Origin: Kitasatospora sp. NBC_00374
GTDB taxonomy: Bacteria > Actinomycetota > Actinomycetes > Streptomycetales > Streptomycetaceae
DNA length: 64,000 nt
Direction of reading: 5' to 3'
Assembly: GCF_041434935.1 (NCBI RefSeq)
Contig: NZ_CP107964.1
Coordinates: 7,113,001-7,177,000, forward strand
This document shows, one piece after another, positions 56,534 to 64,000 of this stretch. The position numbers were made by a program, and so were the translations under genes. A model generated the notes under the pieces. It was not told the origin of the DNA, did not search any database, and saw only the letters and a program-made list of their open reading frames with translations. Every line of letters starts with the position of its first letter. Positions within the stretch are counted from its first letter, which is position 1.

Positions 56534-57991
56534 TCAGGCCGCCACGGTCCGCGGTGCGCCGGCGTCGGTGTCGGCCCTGGCGCCGAGGGCCCGGCCGTAC
56601 CGCCGCAGGAGCAGTACGGCGGTGGTGGCGAGGCCGACGAGGAGGCCGAGCCACAGGCCGCGGGTGTCGCCGCCGAGGGGGTAGGCGAGGAGCCAGGAGA
56701 CGGGGAGGCCGGCGAGCCAGTACCCGACGAGGGTGATCCACAAGCCGCTCCGGGTGTCGTCGAGGCCGCGCAGCAGGCCGACGCCGATGTTCTGCGCGCA
56801 GTCGAAGAACTGGAGGACGGCGGCGACGACGAGCAGGCCGGTGGCGATGTGCAGGGCGTCCTGGTCGGCGGCGCTGTCCGGATCGAAGTAGGGCCGCAGG
56901 ACCAGCTGGGGCACCGTCAGGTACGCGAGGCCGACCAGGGTGGTGGCGGCGGCCCCGCAGGCGAGGGCGGTGTTCTTGATGCGGCGGGCCGCGTCGTGGG
57001 CGCCGAGGGCGAGTTCGCGGCTGACGTTGATGGAGGCCGCGTGGGAGAGGCCGACGGCCACCTGGAAGACGATGTAGACGAGTTGGTTGACGGCGGTGTG
57101 GGCGGCGAGGGCCGCGGGGCCGAAGCTGCCGGCCATCAGGGCGGTGACGAAGAAGAAGCCGGCCTCGGAGCCGTAGGTGGCGGCGATCGGGGTGCCCAGG
57201 CCCAGGAGCCGTCGCACCGTGCGGGCGTCGGCCCGCCAGAACGCGAGGCTGAGCAGCGGCGCGAGCCGCGGGTCGCGGCGGGCGGAGGCGTACAGGGCGA
57301 TGAAGGCCAGCAGGTGGACGCTGCTGGTGGCGACGCCGATGCCGGTGAGGCCGAGCTCGGGGGCGCCCCAGGTGCCGTGGATGAACGCCCAGTTGAGGGC
57401 GGCGTTGACGGCGACGGAGGCGATGGTGATCCGCAGCAGTGCCTGCGGCCGGCGCATGCCGACGGTGAACTGCCGGACGGCCTGGAACCAGAGACAGGGG
57501 ATCAGCCCGGGGGCCAGCGCGACCAGCATGCTCTGGGCGCGGTCCGCGACGGCGGCGTCCTGGCCGAGCAGGGTCGCGGCCCGGCCGATGAGGATCATGA
57601 GGACGGCTCCGGCGACGCCGGCGATGGTGGCGACGGCGAGCGCCGCGCGGACGAGGCCGCGGACCTCCGCGCCGTCCTCGTCCGTACCGTCGGTGGTGCC
57701 GGTGGTGCCGGTGGTGCCGGTGGTGTCGGCCGCGGTCCGTTCCGCGCGGGCGGCCGCCGCGGCGACCTGGTTGCCGACGGAGGTGACCAGGCCGACGCCC
57801 ATGGTGCGCAGCTGGTTGAAGACCACCAGGGCGAGACCGCCGGCCGCCAGCGCCTCGGTGCTCAGGGCGCCCATCATGACGGTGTCGGTGGTGGTCAGGG
57901 CGACCTGGGCGAGTTGGGTGAGGGCGAGGGGGACGGCGAGTACGGCGAGCGCGCGGCTGTCGCGGGCCAGGGTGCTGAGCTGCTGCTGCAT
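56534..57991 (-). CDS. MATE family efflux transporter
   Basis: A 485-residue protein with about 12 hydrophobic segments in two six-helix halves, and TDTVMMGALSTEALAAGGLALVVFNQL typical of the first helices. An acidic Thr/Gly-rich insert (about 88-108) comes from a short tandem DNA repeat at 57690-57730. MATE proteins export organic cations or, in siderophore loci, the product itself. It is the last gene of the leftward dioxygenase–SbnB–SbnH–SbnA–MATE unit, starting 52 bases after the SbnA-like stop, and may be the exporter of the product. The multidrug role remains possible. Confidence 0.88.
   Translation of the reverse strand: MQQQLSTLARDSRALAVLAVPLALTQLAQVALTTTDTVMMGALSTEALAAGGLALVVFNQLRTMGVGLVTSVGNQVAAAAARAERTAADTTGTTGTTGTTDGTDEDGAEVRGLVRAALAVATIAGVAGAVLMILIGRAATLLGQDAAVADRAQSMLVALAPGLIPCLWFQAVRQFTVGMRRPQALLRITIASVAVNAALNWAFIHGTWGAPELGLTGIGVATSSVHLLAFIALYASARRDPRLAPLLSLAFWRADARTVRRLLGLGTPIAATYGSEAGFFFVTALMAGSFGPAALAAHTAVNQLVYIVFQVAVGLSHAASINVSRELALGAHDAARRIKNTALACGAAATTLVGLAYLTVPQLVLRPYFDPDSAADQDALHIATGLLVVAAVLQFFDCAQNIGVGLLRGLDDTRSGLWITLVGYWLAGLPVSWLLAYPLGGDTRGLWLGLLVGLATTAVLLLRRYGRALGARADTDAGAPRTVAA
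57690..57730. repeat. Short GGTGGTGCC tandem repeat inside the MATE gene
   Basis: The unit GGTGGTGCC repeats three to four times in frame and encodes a Gly/Thr-rich loop between membrane segments. Slippage here would change loop length without a frameshift. Confidence 0.7.
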
Positions 57992-58043
57992 GGGTGTCGG
58001 TTCCCGGGGTCAATGCCTGTGGAGTGTCACGGCGGGCGGGCTG

Positions 58044-59072
58044 TCAGTGCCTGCGGAGCTTGGTCAGGGTCTCGTCGATCTCGGCCTCGACGGTCTCGTC
58101 GACGAGGTCGCGGGCGGTCATCCAGTCGTCGTTGAACACGGTGTCCAGGTACTTCTCGCCGCCGTCGTTGACGAAGGCGACCATAACGGCGTCGGGGGGA
58201 AGGTCCCGCAGGCGGGCGAGGGCCTCGTGGACGACGCCGCCGGCGGAGCCGCCGATGAGCAGGCCGGTGCGGCGGGCGACGACGCGGGCGGTCGCGAACG
58301 CCTCGACGTCGCCGACCTTGACGCCTTCGTCGATGAGGTCGAAGTCGACCAGCAGGCCGAGGGTGGCGCCCTCGGGGGTGCCGGTGCCGGACTGGTAGTA
58401 GTCGTGGGCGGGCGGCCCGAAGGCGATGGAGCCCTTCGGTTCGACGCCCACGACCCGGACGTCGGGGACGTGCTTGCGCAGTTCGAGGGCGGTGCCGCAC
58501 AGGCCGCCGCCGGTGCCGACGGCGCCGATGAACACGTCGACCCGGTTGTCGAGGGCCTGGGCGATCTCGCGGCCGACGGGGTGGTAGCCGACGGCGTTGC
58601 TGGGGTTGTTGTGCTGCTCGGTGAAGAAGGTGTTGTCCTTGCCCCGGGCCAGCGCCTCGGCGAGCTCCTCCCGGGCGGCGGTGTTGAGCTCCTCCGCGCC
58701 GTCCTCGACGACGTAGACCAGCTCGGTGCCCATGGCCTTCATCCCGCGCAGCTTGTCGACGGCGGCGTGGTTGTCGACGACGGCGGTGAACCGGTAGCCG
58801 CGTTCGGCGGCGACGACGGCGAGCCCGAGGCCGGTGTTGCCGGAGGTGGATTCGATGATGTGGCCGCCGGCGCGCAGTTCGCCGCGCGCCTCGGCGTCGA
58901 GGACCATCTGCCGGGCCATGCGGATCTTCGCGCTGCCGGTGGGGTTGTACATCTCCAGCTTGAGCAGGAGCCGGGCGCCGTTGTCGGCGCGGGCGAGCTC
59001 GAACAGCGGGGTGTAGCCGATGAGGTCGGAGACGCGGGTGACCACCGGAGGTCGGCGGAGGGCGTCGGTCAT
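58044..59072 (-). CDS. SbnA-like cysteine-synthase-family PLP enzyme
   Basis: A 342-residue fold-II PLP enzyme. The PLP Lys is K49 in NPTGSAKIR, with the phosphate and Asn loop STSGNTGLGLA and a GTGGG-type loop. The KDR of true cysteine synthases is KIR here, and the AVVDNHAAVDKL region resembles SbnA (VVDP...) rather than the MPESMS of O-acetylserine sulfhydrylases. SbnA joins O-phospho-serine and glutamate; with SbnB this yields L-2,3-diaminopropionate. The gene lies 46 bases after the decarboxylase and 52 before MATE on the same strand. An ordinary cysteine or cystathionine synthase is the alternative. Confidence 0.78.
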   Translation of the reverse strand: MTDALRRPPVVTRVSDLIGYTPLFELARADNGARLLLKLEMYNPTGSAKIRMARQMVLDAEARGELRAGGHIIESTSGNTGLGLAVVAAERGYRFTAVVDNHAAVDKLRGMKAMGTELVYVVEDGAEELNTAAREELAEALARGKDNTFFTEQHNNPSNAVGYHPVGREIAQALDNRVDVFIGAVGTGGGLCGTALELRKHVPDVRVVGVEPKGSIAFGPPAHDYYQSGTGTPEGATLGLLVDFDLIDEGVKVGDVEAFATARVVARRTGLLIGGSAGGVVHEALARLRDLPPDAVMVAFVNDGGEKYLDTVFNDDWMTARDLVDETVEAEIDETLTKLRRH

Positions 59073-59118
59073 GGTGGGGGCTCCTCGGGGCGGCGGGGCC
59101 GTGGTGGTGGCAGGTGGG

Positions 59119-60465
59119 TCAGCGGGAGGGGTGGTGGTCCAGGCGCCAGCGGGGGCGGGGCTCGGGGCCGTCCAGGACGACCTTGGGCGGCAGCGGGAGG
59201 TCGTGGAAGGGGGATTCGTTGGAGTCCATCTGGTAACCGGCCGTGTTCGGGTAGACCAGCAGGTCGCCCGCCTCGGGCCGGACCGGGAAGCCGACCTTGC
59301 GCCAGGTCAGCAGGTCGGAGTCCAGACAGCTCGCGCCGCCGACGCAGGCCCGGTACGCCGTGTCGTCGTCGGCGGGCCGGCCGTCGGTCAGCAGGACCGG
59401 GTCGGGCAGGAACTCACTGTTGAACCACTGCTCGGACAGGCTGAGGCTGGTGCCGTCGACGGTGACGATCCCGTACCCGGCGCGGTCCTTGACGCCCTGG
59501 ATCCGGAACACGGAGGACCCGGCGCCGTCCAGCAGCGCGCGGCCCGGTTCCAGCAGCAGCATCACGCCGGCCTCGCGCAGGCGCGCGGCCAGCGGCGCGC
59601 CGGTGTGGCCGGGGCGGGCGGCGAGGACGGCGCGCAGCGCGTCGGCGCCGGCGACGGGCGAGTGGTACGGGTAGAAGTCGTCCGGGCCGAAGGACTTCCG
59701 TGCGTGGTAGTCGTCGGGGCGTTGGGCCGCGAGGAAGGTCCGCCAGGCCCCCTCGGAGGTGTAGTCGACGGCGAAGCCGCCGCCGATGCTGATCCGGTCG
59801 GCCTGCAGGCCCAGGATCCTGGCCTTGAGGCAGAGTTGGACCAGCTCGCCGGCGAGGTCGGTGCGCGGCTGCACCGCGTAGCCGGACAGGTGGAAGCTGA
59901 AGCCCTCCATCCGGATCCGGTCGCCGGCGGCCGCGCAGCGCAGCAGCGCCGTCTCCAGCTGGGCGTCGTCGAGGCCGAAGCGGCTGTCCGGCTGGGTGGG
60001 CGGGTGGCGGCGCAGGAGGATCCTGACCGGCCGGGGGCCGTCCGCCCGCAGCAGGCGGTCGAGTTCGTCGAGGGAGTCCACGGCGATGAGTGCGCCCTGC
60101 AGCACGGCGACCCGCAGCAGGCGGTCGGCCTTGGCCGGGCCGGTGACCACCAGGTCCTCGCCGCGGACGCCGTGGCCGAGTGCCTCGCGCAGCTCGCCGT
60201 GGCCGGCGACGTCCACCCCGGCGCCGGCCTCGGCGCAGCGCTCGACGAAGGCGGCGGCCTTGTTGGCCTTCTTCGCGTAGTACACCTTCCCCTCCACCCC
60301 GGACTCGTCGAGGACGGCCCGGAAGGCGGCGAGGTTGGCGTCGAACCGTTCGGGGAGCAGGAAGTGGAACGGGCCGCCGAGCGCGTGCGCCAGCTCCTGC
60401 AGCAGTCCGCTCGCCAGTACCGCGTCGTGGCCGGGGTCGGGGTGGGTGGGGAGGGTCAGCGCCAC
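59119..60465 (-). CDS. SbnH-like fold-III PLP decarboxylase
   Basis: A 448-residue member of the diaminopimelate/ornithine decarboxylase family. The PLP Lys is K66 in YYAKKANKA, with FSFHLSGYAVQ and IGGGFAVDY. EPGRAL and the intersubunit Cys-Asp (SCLDSDLL) are also present, with YPNTAGYQ at the C-terminus. It resembles SbnH-type enzymes of siderophore loci more than free diaminopimelate decarboxylase, a judgement made from cluster context. The GTG at 60465 overlaps the SbnB-like stop at 60456 by ten bases. It probably decarboxylates Dap, an adduct or a related amino acid to give a diamine unit. Confidence 0.82.
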   Translation of the reverse strand: MALTLPTHPDPGHDAVLASGLLQELAHALGGPFHFLLPERFDANLAAFRAVLDESGVEGKVYYAKKANKAAAFVERCAEAGAGVDVAGHGELREALGHGVRGEDLVVTGPAKADRLLRVAVLQGALIAVDSLDELDRLLRADGPRPVRILLRRHPPTQPDSRFGLDDAQLETALLRCAAAGDRIRMEGFSFHLSGYAVQPRTDLAGELVQLCLKARILGLQADRISIGGGFAVDYTSEGAWRTFLAAQRPDDYHARKSFGPDDFYPYHSPVAGADALRAVLAARPGHTGAPLAARLREAGVMLLLEPGRALLDGAGSSVFRIQGVKDRAGYGIVTVDGTSLSLSEQWFNSEFLPDPVLLTDGRPADDDTAYRACVGGASCLDSDLLTWRKVGFPVRPEAGDLLVYPNTAGYQMDSNESPFHDLPLPPKVVLDGPEPRPRWRLDHHPSR

Positions 60466-61463
60466 AGTGCGACCTCGGTGCCCAGCCCCTGCTCGGCGGC
60501 GAGTTGGGCGAAGCGGTGGCCGAGTGCGATGTCGGTGACGACCAGCCCGCTGTTGTACGCGAAGATCCGCTCGGTCGGGGAGGTGCGGGCCGTGGCGGTG
60601 CCGGCGAGGACGGCGGGCAGTTCCACGTCGACGGCGGGCAGCCTGCCGTCGGCGTCTGCCATGTCGGTGCCGGTGACCTGCATCTGGGCCTCGCTGGTGG
60701 CGATCACCCGGTCGGCCCGGTGCAGGGTGGAGGGGGCCAGGCCGTGGCCGACCAGGACGGCCAGGGCGCCCGGCCGGAGCCGGTCGGCCTCGACGGCGGC
60801 GGGGGTGTGGCCGCCGGCGGTCGCGACGATGATGTCGGCGTCCTGTGCGGCCCGGTCCAGGTCGGTGACCAACTCCGGCTCGCGGTCCGGGAAGTGCCGG
60901 GCGAGCTGGTCGCGCACGGCGGCGATGCCGTCGGGGTGGGTGCCGGAGAACATCAGCCGCTCCAGCCGGGGGAGGGCGGTCAGCAGGAACGGGAGTGCCA
61001 GGCGGCCCTGCGTGCCGGTGCCGATCACCAGGGCGGTGCGGGCGTCGGGGGAGGCGCACTCGCGGGCCAGCAGGGCGGTGACGGCCGGGGTGCGCAGCGA
61101 GCCGATCCGGCCGCAGTCCATCATCGCGACCGGCAGGCCGGTGACGTCGTCGTAGAGGCTGAGCGTCGTGTAGTAGTGCTGCCGCTCGCGGCTCTCCCGC
61201 AGGCCGTGCTTGTACGAGGTCTTGATCGCCACCACGTTGCGCACGCCGTCGCGGCCGAGCATGGCGTAGGAGACGGAGTGTCCGTCGGCGGGCTTGACGG
61301 TGAGTTTGCGCGGGTTGTCCGACTGCCCGGCGGCCAGCGTGCGGTAGGCCTGCTCGACGGTGTCGAGGACGTCGGTCAGGGTGATGTCGATACCGGCGAG
61401 GTCGCCGGTGCTCAGGACGCGCAGGGTGCCGTCGTGGGGCGTCACGGTGTCCTGGGAGGTCAT
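60456..61463 (-). CDS. SbnB-like ornithine-cyclodeaminase-family dehydrogenase
   Basis: A 335-residue OCD/mu-crystallin-family protein. The NAD-binding motif is IGTGTQG, with the substrate Arg in RIGSLRTPAVTALLAR and the C-terminal NSGLVVTDIALGHRFAQLA. SbnB oxidatively cleaves the SbnA product to L-2,3-diaminopropionate and 2-oxoglutarate; the neighbouring SbnA-like gene makes this more likely than ornithine cyclodeaminase. AAGGGAC precedes the ATG at 61463, and the coding region overlaps the decarboxylase by ten bases. Role in the cluster: supply of Dap. Confidence 0.85.
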   Translation of the reverse strand: MTSQDTVTPHDGTLRVLSTGDLAGIDITLTDVLDTVEQAYRTLAAGQSDNPRKLTVKPADGHSVSYAMLGRDGVRNVVAIKTSYKHGLRESRERQHYYTTLSLYDDVTGLPVAMMDCGRIGSLRTPAVTALLARECASPDARTALVIGTGTQGRLALPFLLTALPRLERLMFSGTHPDGIAAVRDQLARHFPDREPELVTDLDRAAQDADIIVATAGGHTPAAVEADRLRPGALAVLVGHGLAPSTLHRADRVIATSEAQMQVTGTDMADADGRLPAVDVELPAVLAGTATARTSPTERIFAYNSGLVVTDIALGHRFAQLAAEQGLGTEVALWR

Positions 61464-61513
61464 GGGGGTGTCCCTTCGGGAGGCGGGTGCGACGGTGGTG
61501 CGGCCGGTCCGGG

Positions 61514-62506
61514 TCAGGCGGCCCAGGCCTCGACGGCGGCCTGGCCGTAGCCGTGCTCGTCGGCCTCCGCCTCGGGGCGGGTACGGCGGCCGGGCACCCG
61601 GACGGAGGCGCGCTTGAGCCAGCGGTCGGTGCCGTCGTAGCGGGCGGTGAAGGGGACGCGGCCGTGCACGACGAGGTCGTTGTCGACGACCAGGACGTCT
61701 CCGGGTTCGAGGCTCACCGCGACGGAGACCCGGGCGAGTTCGTCCTCCAGCCGGCGGTAGGCGGCGCACCAGGTCTCGTCCGCCTCGTCGAGCGGGGTGT
61801 AGGCGGGGTCGAAGCGGAGGGTGAGGCCGTCCTCGCCGGCGAACAGGGTGGGCACCGACGCGGGCCGGCCGCCGAACCGCTGGGCCTCCTGGTAGGCGTC
61901 GTCCGGGAGGATCGGGGCGACGGGCCTGGTCAGCTCGGTGACGTCGGCCGGGGACAGCTCGGTCAGGCGGATGCTGGCCGCGGTGGTGGCGATGTCGTCG
62001 TGGTTGCGCATACAGCACAGCAGCAGCAGGTGGGCGCGGCCCGGGTGGAAGGCGTCCTCGGTGTGCGGGGTGAGCAGGACGCTGCTGCTGGCGCCGGTCT
62101 GGACGCTCTCGTGGCCGGGGGAGGGGACGATGTTGTGGACGAAGCGGCCATCCTGCTGGCCGTCCCAGGCGATCGGAGTGCCCATCAGGGCGGAGACCAG
62201 CAGCAGGACGACGTCCCAGACGGCGCCGGCCTCGCCGACACCCGCCCAGTGGCCGGGGGTGGGGCCGAGTTCGGTGTCGTCGACCTGCAGTCCGCGCAGC
62301 ACGAACAGGCCGTCGGCGGTGTCCACCGGGCGCAGGGCGTGGTGCAGTTGGCGGCTGAGCCGGGCGCAGGCGGGGGGAAGGCCGGCGAGCAGGGCGGGGC
62401 TGGTGGCGGAGCCGTGGAGGTCCAGCAGTTCGGCCGCGGTGGTGGTGAGCTCGGCGACGTGGGTGGCGTCGAGCCGGCGTACCGGGGCGGGGGCGGCGGT
62501 GGGCAC
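61514..62506 (-). CDS. Fe(II)/2-oxoglutarate-dependent oxygenase (AsnO/VioC-like)
   Basis: A 330-residue clavaminate-synthase-like oxygenase. The metal triad is H148-T-E150 (LTPHTEDAFHPGR) and H281 (LVVHGRVPF). The 2-oxoglutarate Arg is R295 in DGTDRWLKRAS. This wording is close to VioC and AsnO, which hydroxylate C-beta of free amino acids. The GTG at 62506 follows GGAAGG and gives a sensible N-terminus; a longer frame is Pro-rich and unlike the family. It is the first gene of the leftward operon, behind the palindrome at 62652. Its product would be a beta-hydroxylated amino acid for the metallophore or peptide. Confidence 0.85.
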   Translation of the reverse strand: MPTAAPAPVRRLDATHVAELTTTAAELLDLHGSATSPALLAGLPPACARLSRQLHHALRPVDTADGLFVLRGLQVDDTELGPTPGHWAGVGEAGAVWDVVLLLVSALMGTPIAWDGQQDGRFVHNIVPSPGHESVQTGASSSVLLTPHTEDAFHPGRAHLLLLCCMRNHDDIATTAASIRLTELSPADVTELTRPVAPILPDDAYQEAQRFGGRPASVPTLFAGEDGLTLRFDPAYTPLDEADETWCAAYRRLEDELARVSVAVSLEPGDVLVVDNDLVVHGRVPFTARYDGTDRWLKRASVRVPGRRTRPEAEADEHGYGQAAVEAWAA

Positions 62507-62651
62507 GGGGGCACCTTCCGTTGCGGAGGCAGGGGGGAGTGCGGGCGCACGGCATGGCGCGGCCCGGCAGGAACGCGGGAGGGAACGCGGAGGCGTCGGG
62601 TCCGGCGCGGCTCGGGCAGCCGGACACCGAGGAACGTAACAACGACTCGAA

Positions 62652-62669
62652 GGTAAGGCAAGCCTTACC
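62652..62669 (-). promoter_or_regulatory. Iron-box-like palindrome for the leftward operon
   Basis: GGTAAGGC-AA-GCCTTACC is a perfect palindrome resembling the DtxR/IdeR/DmdR half-sites (AGGTWAGGC). It lies 146 bases upstream of the dioxygenase start. Iron-dependent repression of the operon is inferred. Confidence 0.6.
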
Positions 62670-62826
62670 ATCGGAACTGTCTACATTTCTGTCGTCGCCC
62701 GTGGGGTAGGTGCACGATCGATGCATGCCGCGGCAACATGCCTGATGGGATGGGGAATTGACGCATAGTCGGCAGTGGTCGTCCGTCGGCCAAGTTGGTC
62801 CGGGCGGGTTGCGGAGATCCCAAAAC

Positions 62827-62845
62827 TTAGGGTAGGTAAACCTAA
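62827..62845 (+). promoter_or_regulatory. IdeR/DmdR iron box upstream of the binding protein
   Basis: TTAGGGTAGGTAAACCTAA agrees at 16 of 19 positions with the actinobacterial consensus TTAGGTTAGSCTAACCTAA. It lies 34 bases upstream of the GTG at 62879, and a TAGGTA within it could be the -10 box. The gene should be iron-repressed. Confidence 0.8.
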
Positions 62846-62878
62846 GCAACTTCTGCTCGACCTGAAACGAGGACCGAC

Positions 62879-64000
62879 GTGGGCGTCACCAGACGACAGC
62901 TGCTGTGGGCCGGTGCCGGGATCGGGGCGGCCGGTGCGCTCGCGGCCTGCAGCAGCGGCAAGGGCGGATCGACGGACACCGCGGCCTCCGGATCCGCGTC
63001 CGAACAGCCGCGCAGCGGCGGCACGCTGAAGGTCGGTGCGCTCGGCAAGGCGTCCGCCGTGACCCGCGACCCGCACGGCACCCAGGCCAACGAGAGCGAC
63101 TACCTGATCCTCAGCCTGGTCTACGACACCCTGACGGTGCCCGGGGACCGGACCAACACCGCGCCCAGGCTCGCCGCGGGCTGGAAGCCCTCCGAGGACC
63201 TCAAGACCTGGCGCTTCACCGTCGCCGACGGCGCGAAGTTCCACGACGGCACCCCGGTCACCGCCGACGACGTGGTCTGGTCGCTGAAGCGGCTGCGGGC
63301 CACCCCCTCCGGTGCGTCCCGGCTGCCGGGCATCAAGCCGGAGGGCATCACGGCCGAGGACGCGAGGACCGTCGTCCTGGTCTCCGACTACGCCAACGCC
63401 GATCTGCCGCTGCTGACCCGGCTGACCACCTTCGTCCTGAAGAAGGGCACCGGGGACGACGCGATCGCCACCGCGCCGGGCACCGGCCCCTTCAAGCTCG
63501 ACTGGTTCCGCGACGGCAACGCCCGCCTGGTGCGCAACGACGACTGGTACGGCGGCAAGGTGCTGCTCGACGCCGTCGAGGTGAGCATCTTCGAGAGCCC
63601 GCAGGCGATGGCCAACGCCCTGCTCGCCGGACAGATCGACGTCGCCTCCAACGTCGGCGCCGTCGCGGCCCGTACCGCCGAGGCCCGCAAGGACGTCCAG
63701 ATCCTGCGCCGCCCCAACGACATGGCGATGCCCATCGTGATGCGCACCGCCGACGGCCCGTTCGCCGACCCGAGGGTCCGTGAGGCGCTGCGCCTCGCCG
63801 TCGACCGCGACGCGATGGTCAAGCAGGTCCTGTCCGGCTACGGCACGGTCGGCAACGACGTCCTCGGCACCGGCGACCCGGCGTTCGCCAAGGACCTGCC
63901 CCAGCGCAGGCGCGACCTGGACAAGGCCAGGCAGTTGCTGGCCGAGGCCGGTTTCGACAGCGCCAAGACCTACGACCTGCTCACCACCGAGGACATCTCC
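62879..64000 (+). CDS. Tat-type lipoprotein, SBP_bac_5 substrate-binding protein (partial)
   Basis: At least 374 residues, truncated by the window edge. The N-terminus has TRRQLLWAGAGIGAAGA with an RR pair and the lipobox ALAAC (C24), so it is probably a twin-arginine-exported lipoprotein. The mature part matches family-5 binding proteins (OppA/NikA type): LVYDTLT, FTVADGAKFHDGTPVTADDVVWSLKR, and AGQIDVASN later. These serve ABC importers for peptides, nickel or metal–metallophore complexes. The GTG at 62879 follows GAGGA and lies behind the iron box. The permease and ATPase genes presumably follow beyond 64000. Confidence 0.9.
   Translation, partial: MGVTRRQLLWAGAGIGAAGALAACSSGKGGSTDTAASGSASEQPRSGGTLKVGALGKASAVTRDPHGTQANESDYLILSLVYDTLTVPGDRTNTAPRLAAGWKPSEDLKTWRFTVADGAKFHDGTPVTADDVVWSLKRLRATPSGASRLPGIKPEGITAEDARTVVLVSDYANADLPLLTRLTTFVLKKGTGDDAIATAPGTGPFKLDWFRDGNARLVRNDDWYGGKVLLDAVEVSIFESPQAMANALLAGQIDVASNVGAVAARTAEARKDVQILRRPNDMAMPIVMRTADGPFADPRVREALRLAVDRDAMVKQVLSGYGTVGNDVLGTGDPAFAKDLPQRRRDLDKARQLLAEAGFDSAKTYDLLTTEDIS

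Larger units (their letters stand above)
62507..62878. other. 372-base divergent promoter region
   Basis: It separates the leftward dioxygenase operon from the rightward binding-protein gene. It contains two iron-box-like palindromes (62652-62669 and 62827-62845) and no supported gene. Several GC-rich short repeats near 62570-62600 look incidental. Confidence 0.7.

Noticed and set aside
57690-57730. Tandem GGTGGTGCC repeat as a CRISPR or minisatellite
   Set aside because: The units are nine bases, in frame and inside the MATE coding region, with no spacers.
56534-64000. NIS synthetase, NRPS or PKS gene
   Set aside because: None of the frames in this part carries IucA/IucC, adenylation or ketosynthase motifs; any such gene must lie beyond the window.

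Overview
This is high-GC actinobacterial DNA. GTG starts, four-base stop/start overlaps (ATGA, GTGA) and a bldD gene with an intact cyclic-di-GMP motif point to Streptomyces or close kin such as Kitasatospora. The block efp–nusB–bldD–pyrR–pyrB–pyrC–carA–carB–pyrD–pyrF–mihF–gmk–rpoZ–coaBC–metK–priA–def–fmt–rsmB–rpe is the conserved chromosomal core order of that group, so the window lies mostly in the core chromosome. I saw no rRNA, tRNA, CRISPR, insertion sequence or prophage.

Layout. 0.06–4.5 kb: a coupled five-gene cassette (GH3 glycosidase, DUF1796 protein, PIG-L deacetylase, two-part ABC-2 exporter). 4.5–6.2 kb: a WhiJ-like triad (GHKL ATPase, Scr1-type HTH regulator, DUF397 protein). 6.2–6.7 kb: zinc-free ribosomal proteins L31/L33 under a Zur-like box. 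6.8–10.7 kb: a PadR regulator with a MacB/FtsX-type ABC system. 10.8–13.0 kb: an M24 protein stripped of its metal ligands, then efp and nusB. 13.2–15.6 kb: a thioesterase, an unknown protein and bldD. 15.8–27.8 kb: the pyrimidine operon, headed by a PyrR-type RNA hairpin over the ribosome binding site and carrying two dihydroorotate dehydrogenases of different classes. 28–38.3 kb: housekeeping genes from mihF to rsmB. 38.5–47.9 kb: mixed metabolic and regulatory genes, including rpe, pirin, a Nudix protein, a SpoIIE-type phosphatase and a GNAT–AAA fusion. 48–56.5 kb: accessory genes (fasciclin remnant, secreted GH92 mannosidase with a ricin-type lectin domain, EF-G paralogue, membrane-anchored pseudokinase, SDR). 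56.5–64 kb: a leftward operon of dioxygenase, SbnB-like, SbnH-like, SbnA-like and MATE exporter genes, divergent from an oligopeptide/nickel-type binding lipoprotein. Two iron-box-like palindromes lie in the divergent promoter region.

How it fits together. PyrR would sense UMP and repress translation of the pyr operon, which runs from carbamoyl phosphate (CarAB) through PyrB, PyrC and DHODH to PyrF. Nucleotide supply continues with Gmk and methylation with MetK. Def and Fmt handle formyl-Met, and EF-P relieves stalling at polyproline.

The most novel part is the right edge. SbnA and SbnB homologues should supply L-2,3-diaminopropionate, a fold-III decarboxylase and an amino-acid beta-hydroxylase-like enzyme could tailor it, a MATE protein could export the product, and the divergent lipoprotein could recapture it. 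With iron boxes this looks like a metallophore locus of uncommon composition, but no condensing enzyme is inside the window and the locus continues past 64000.
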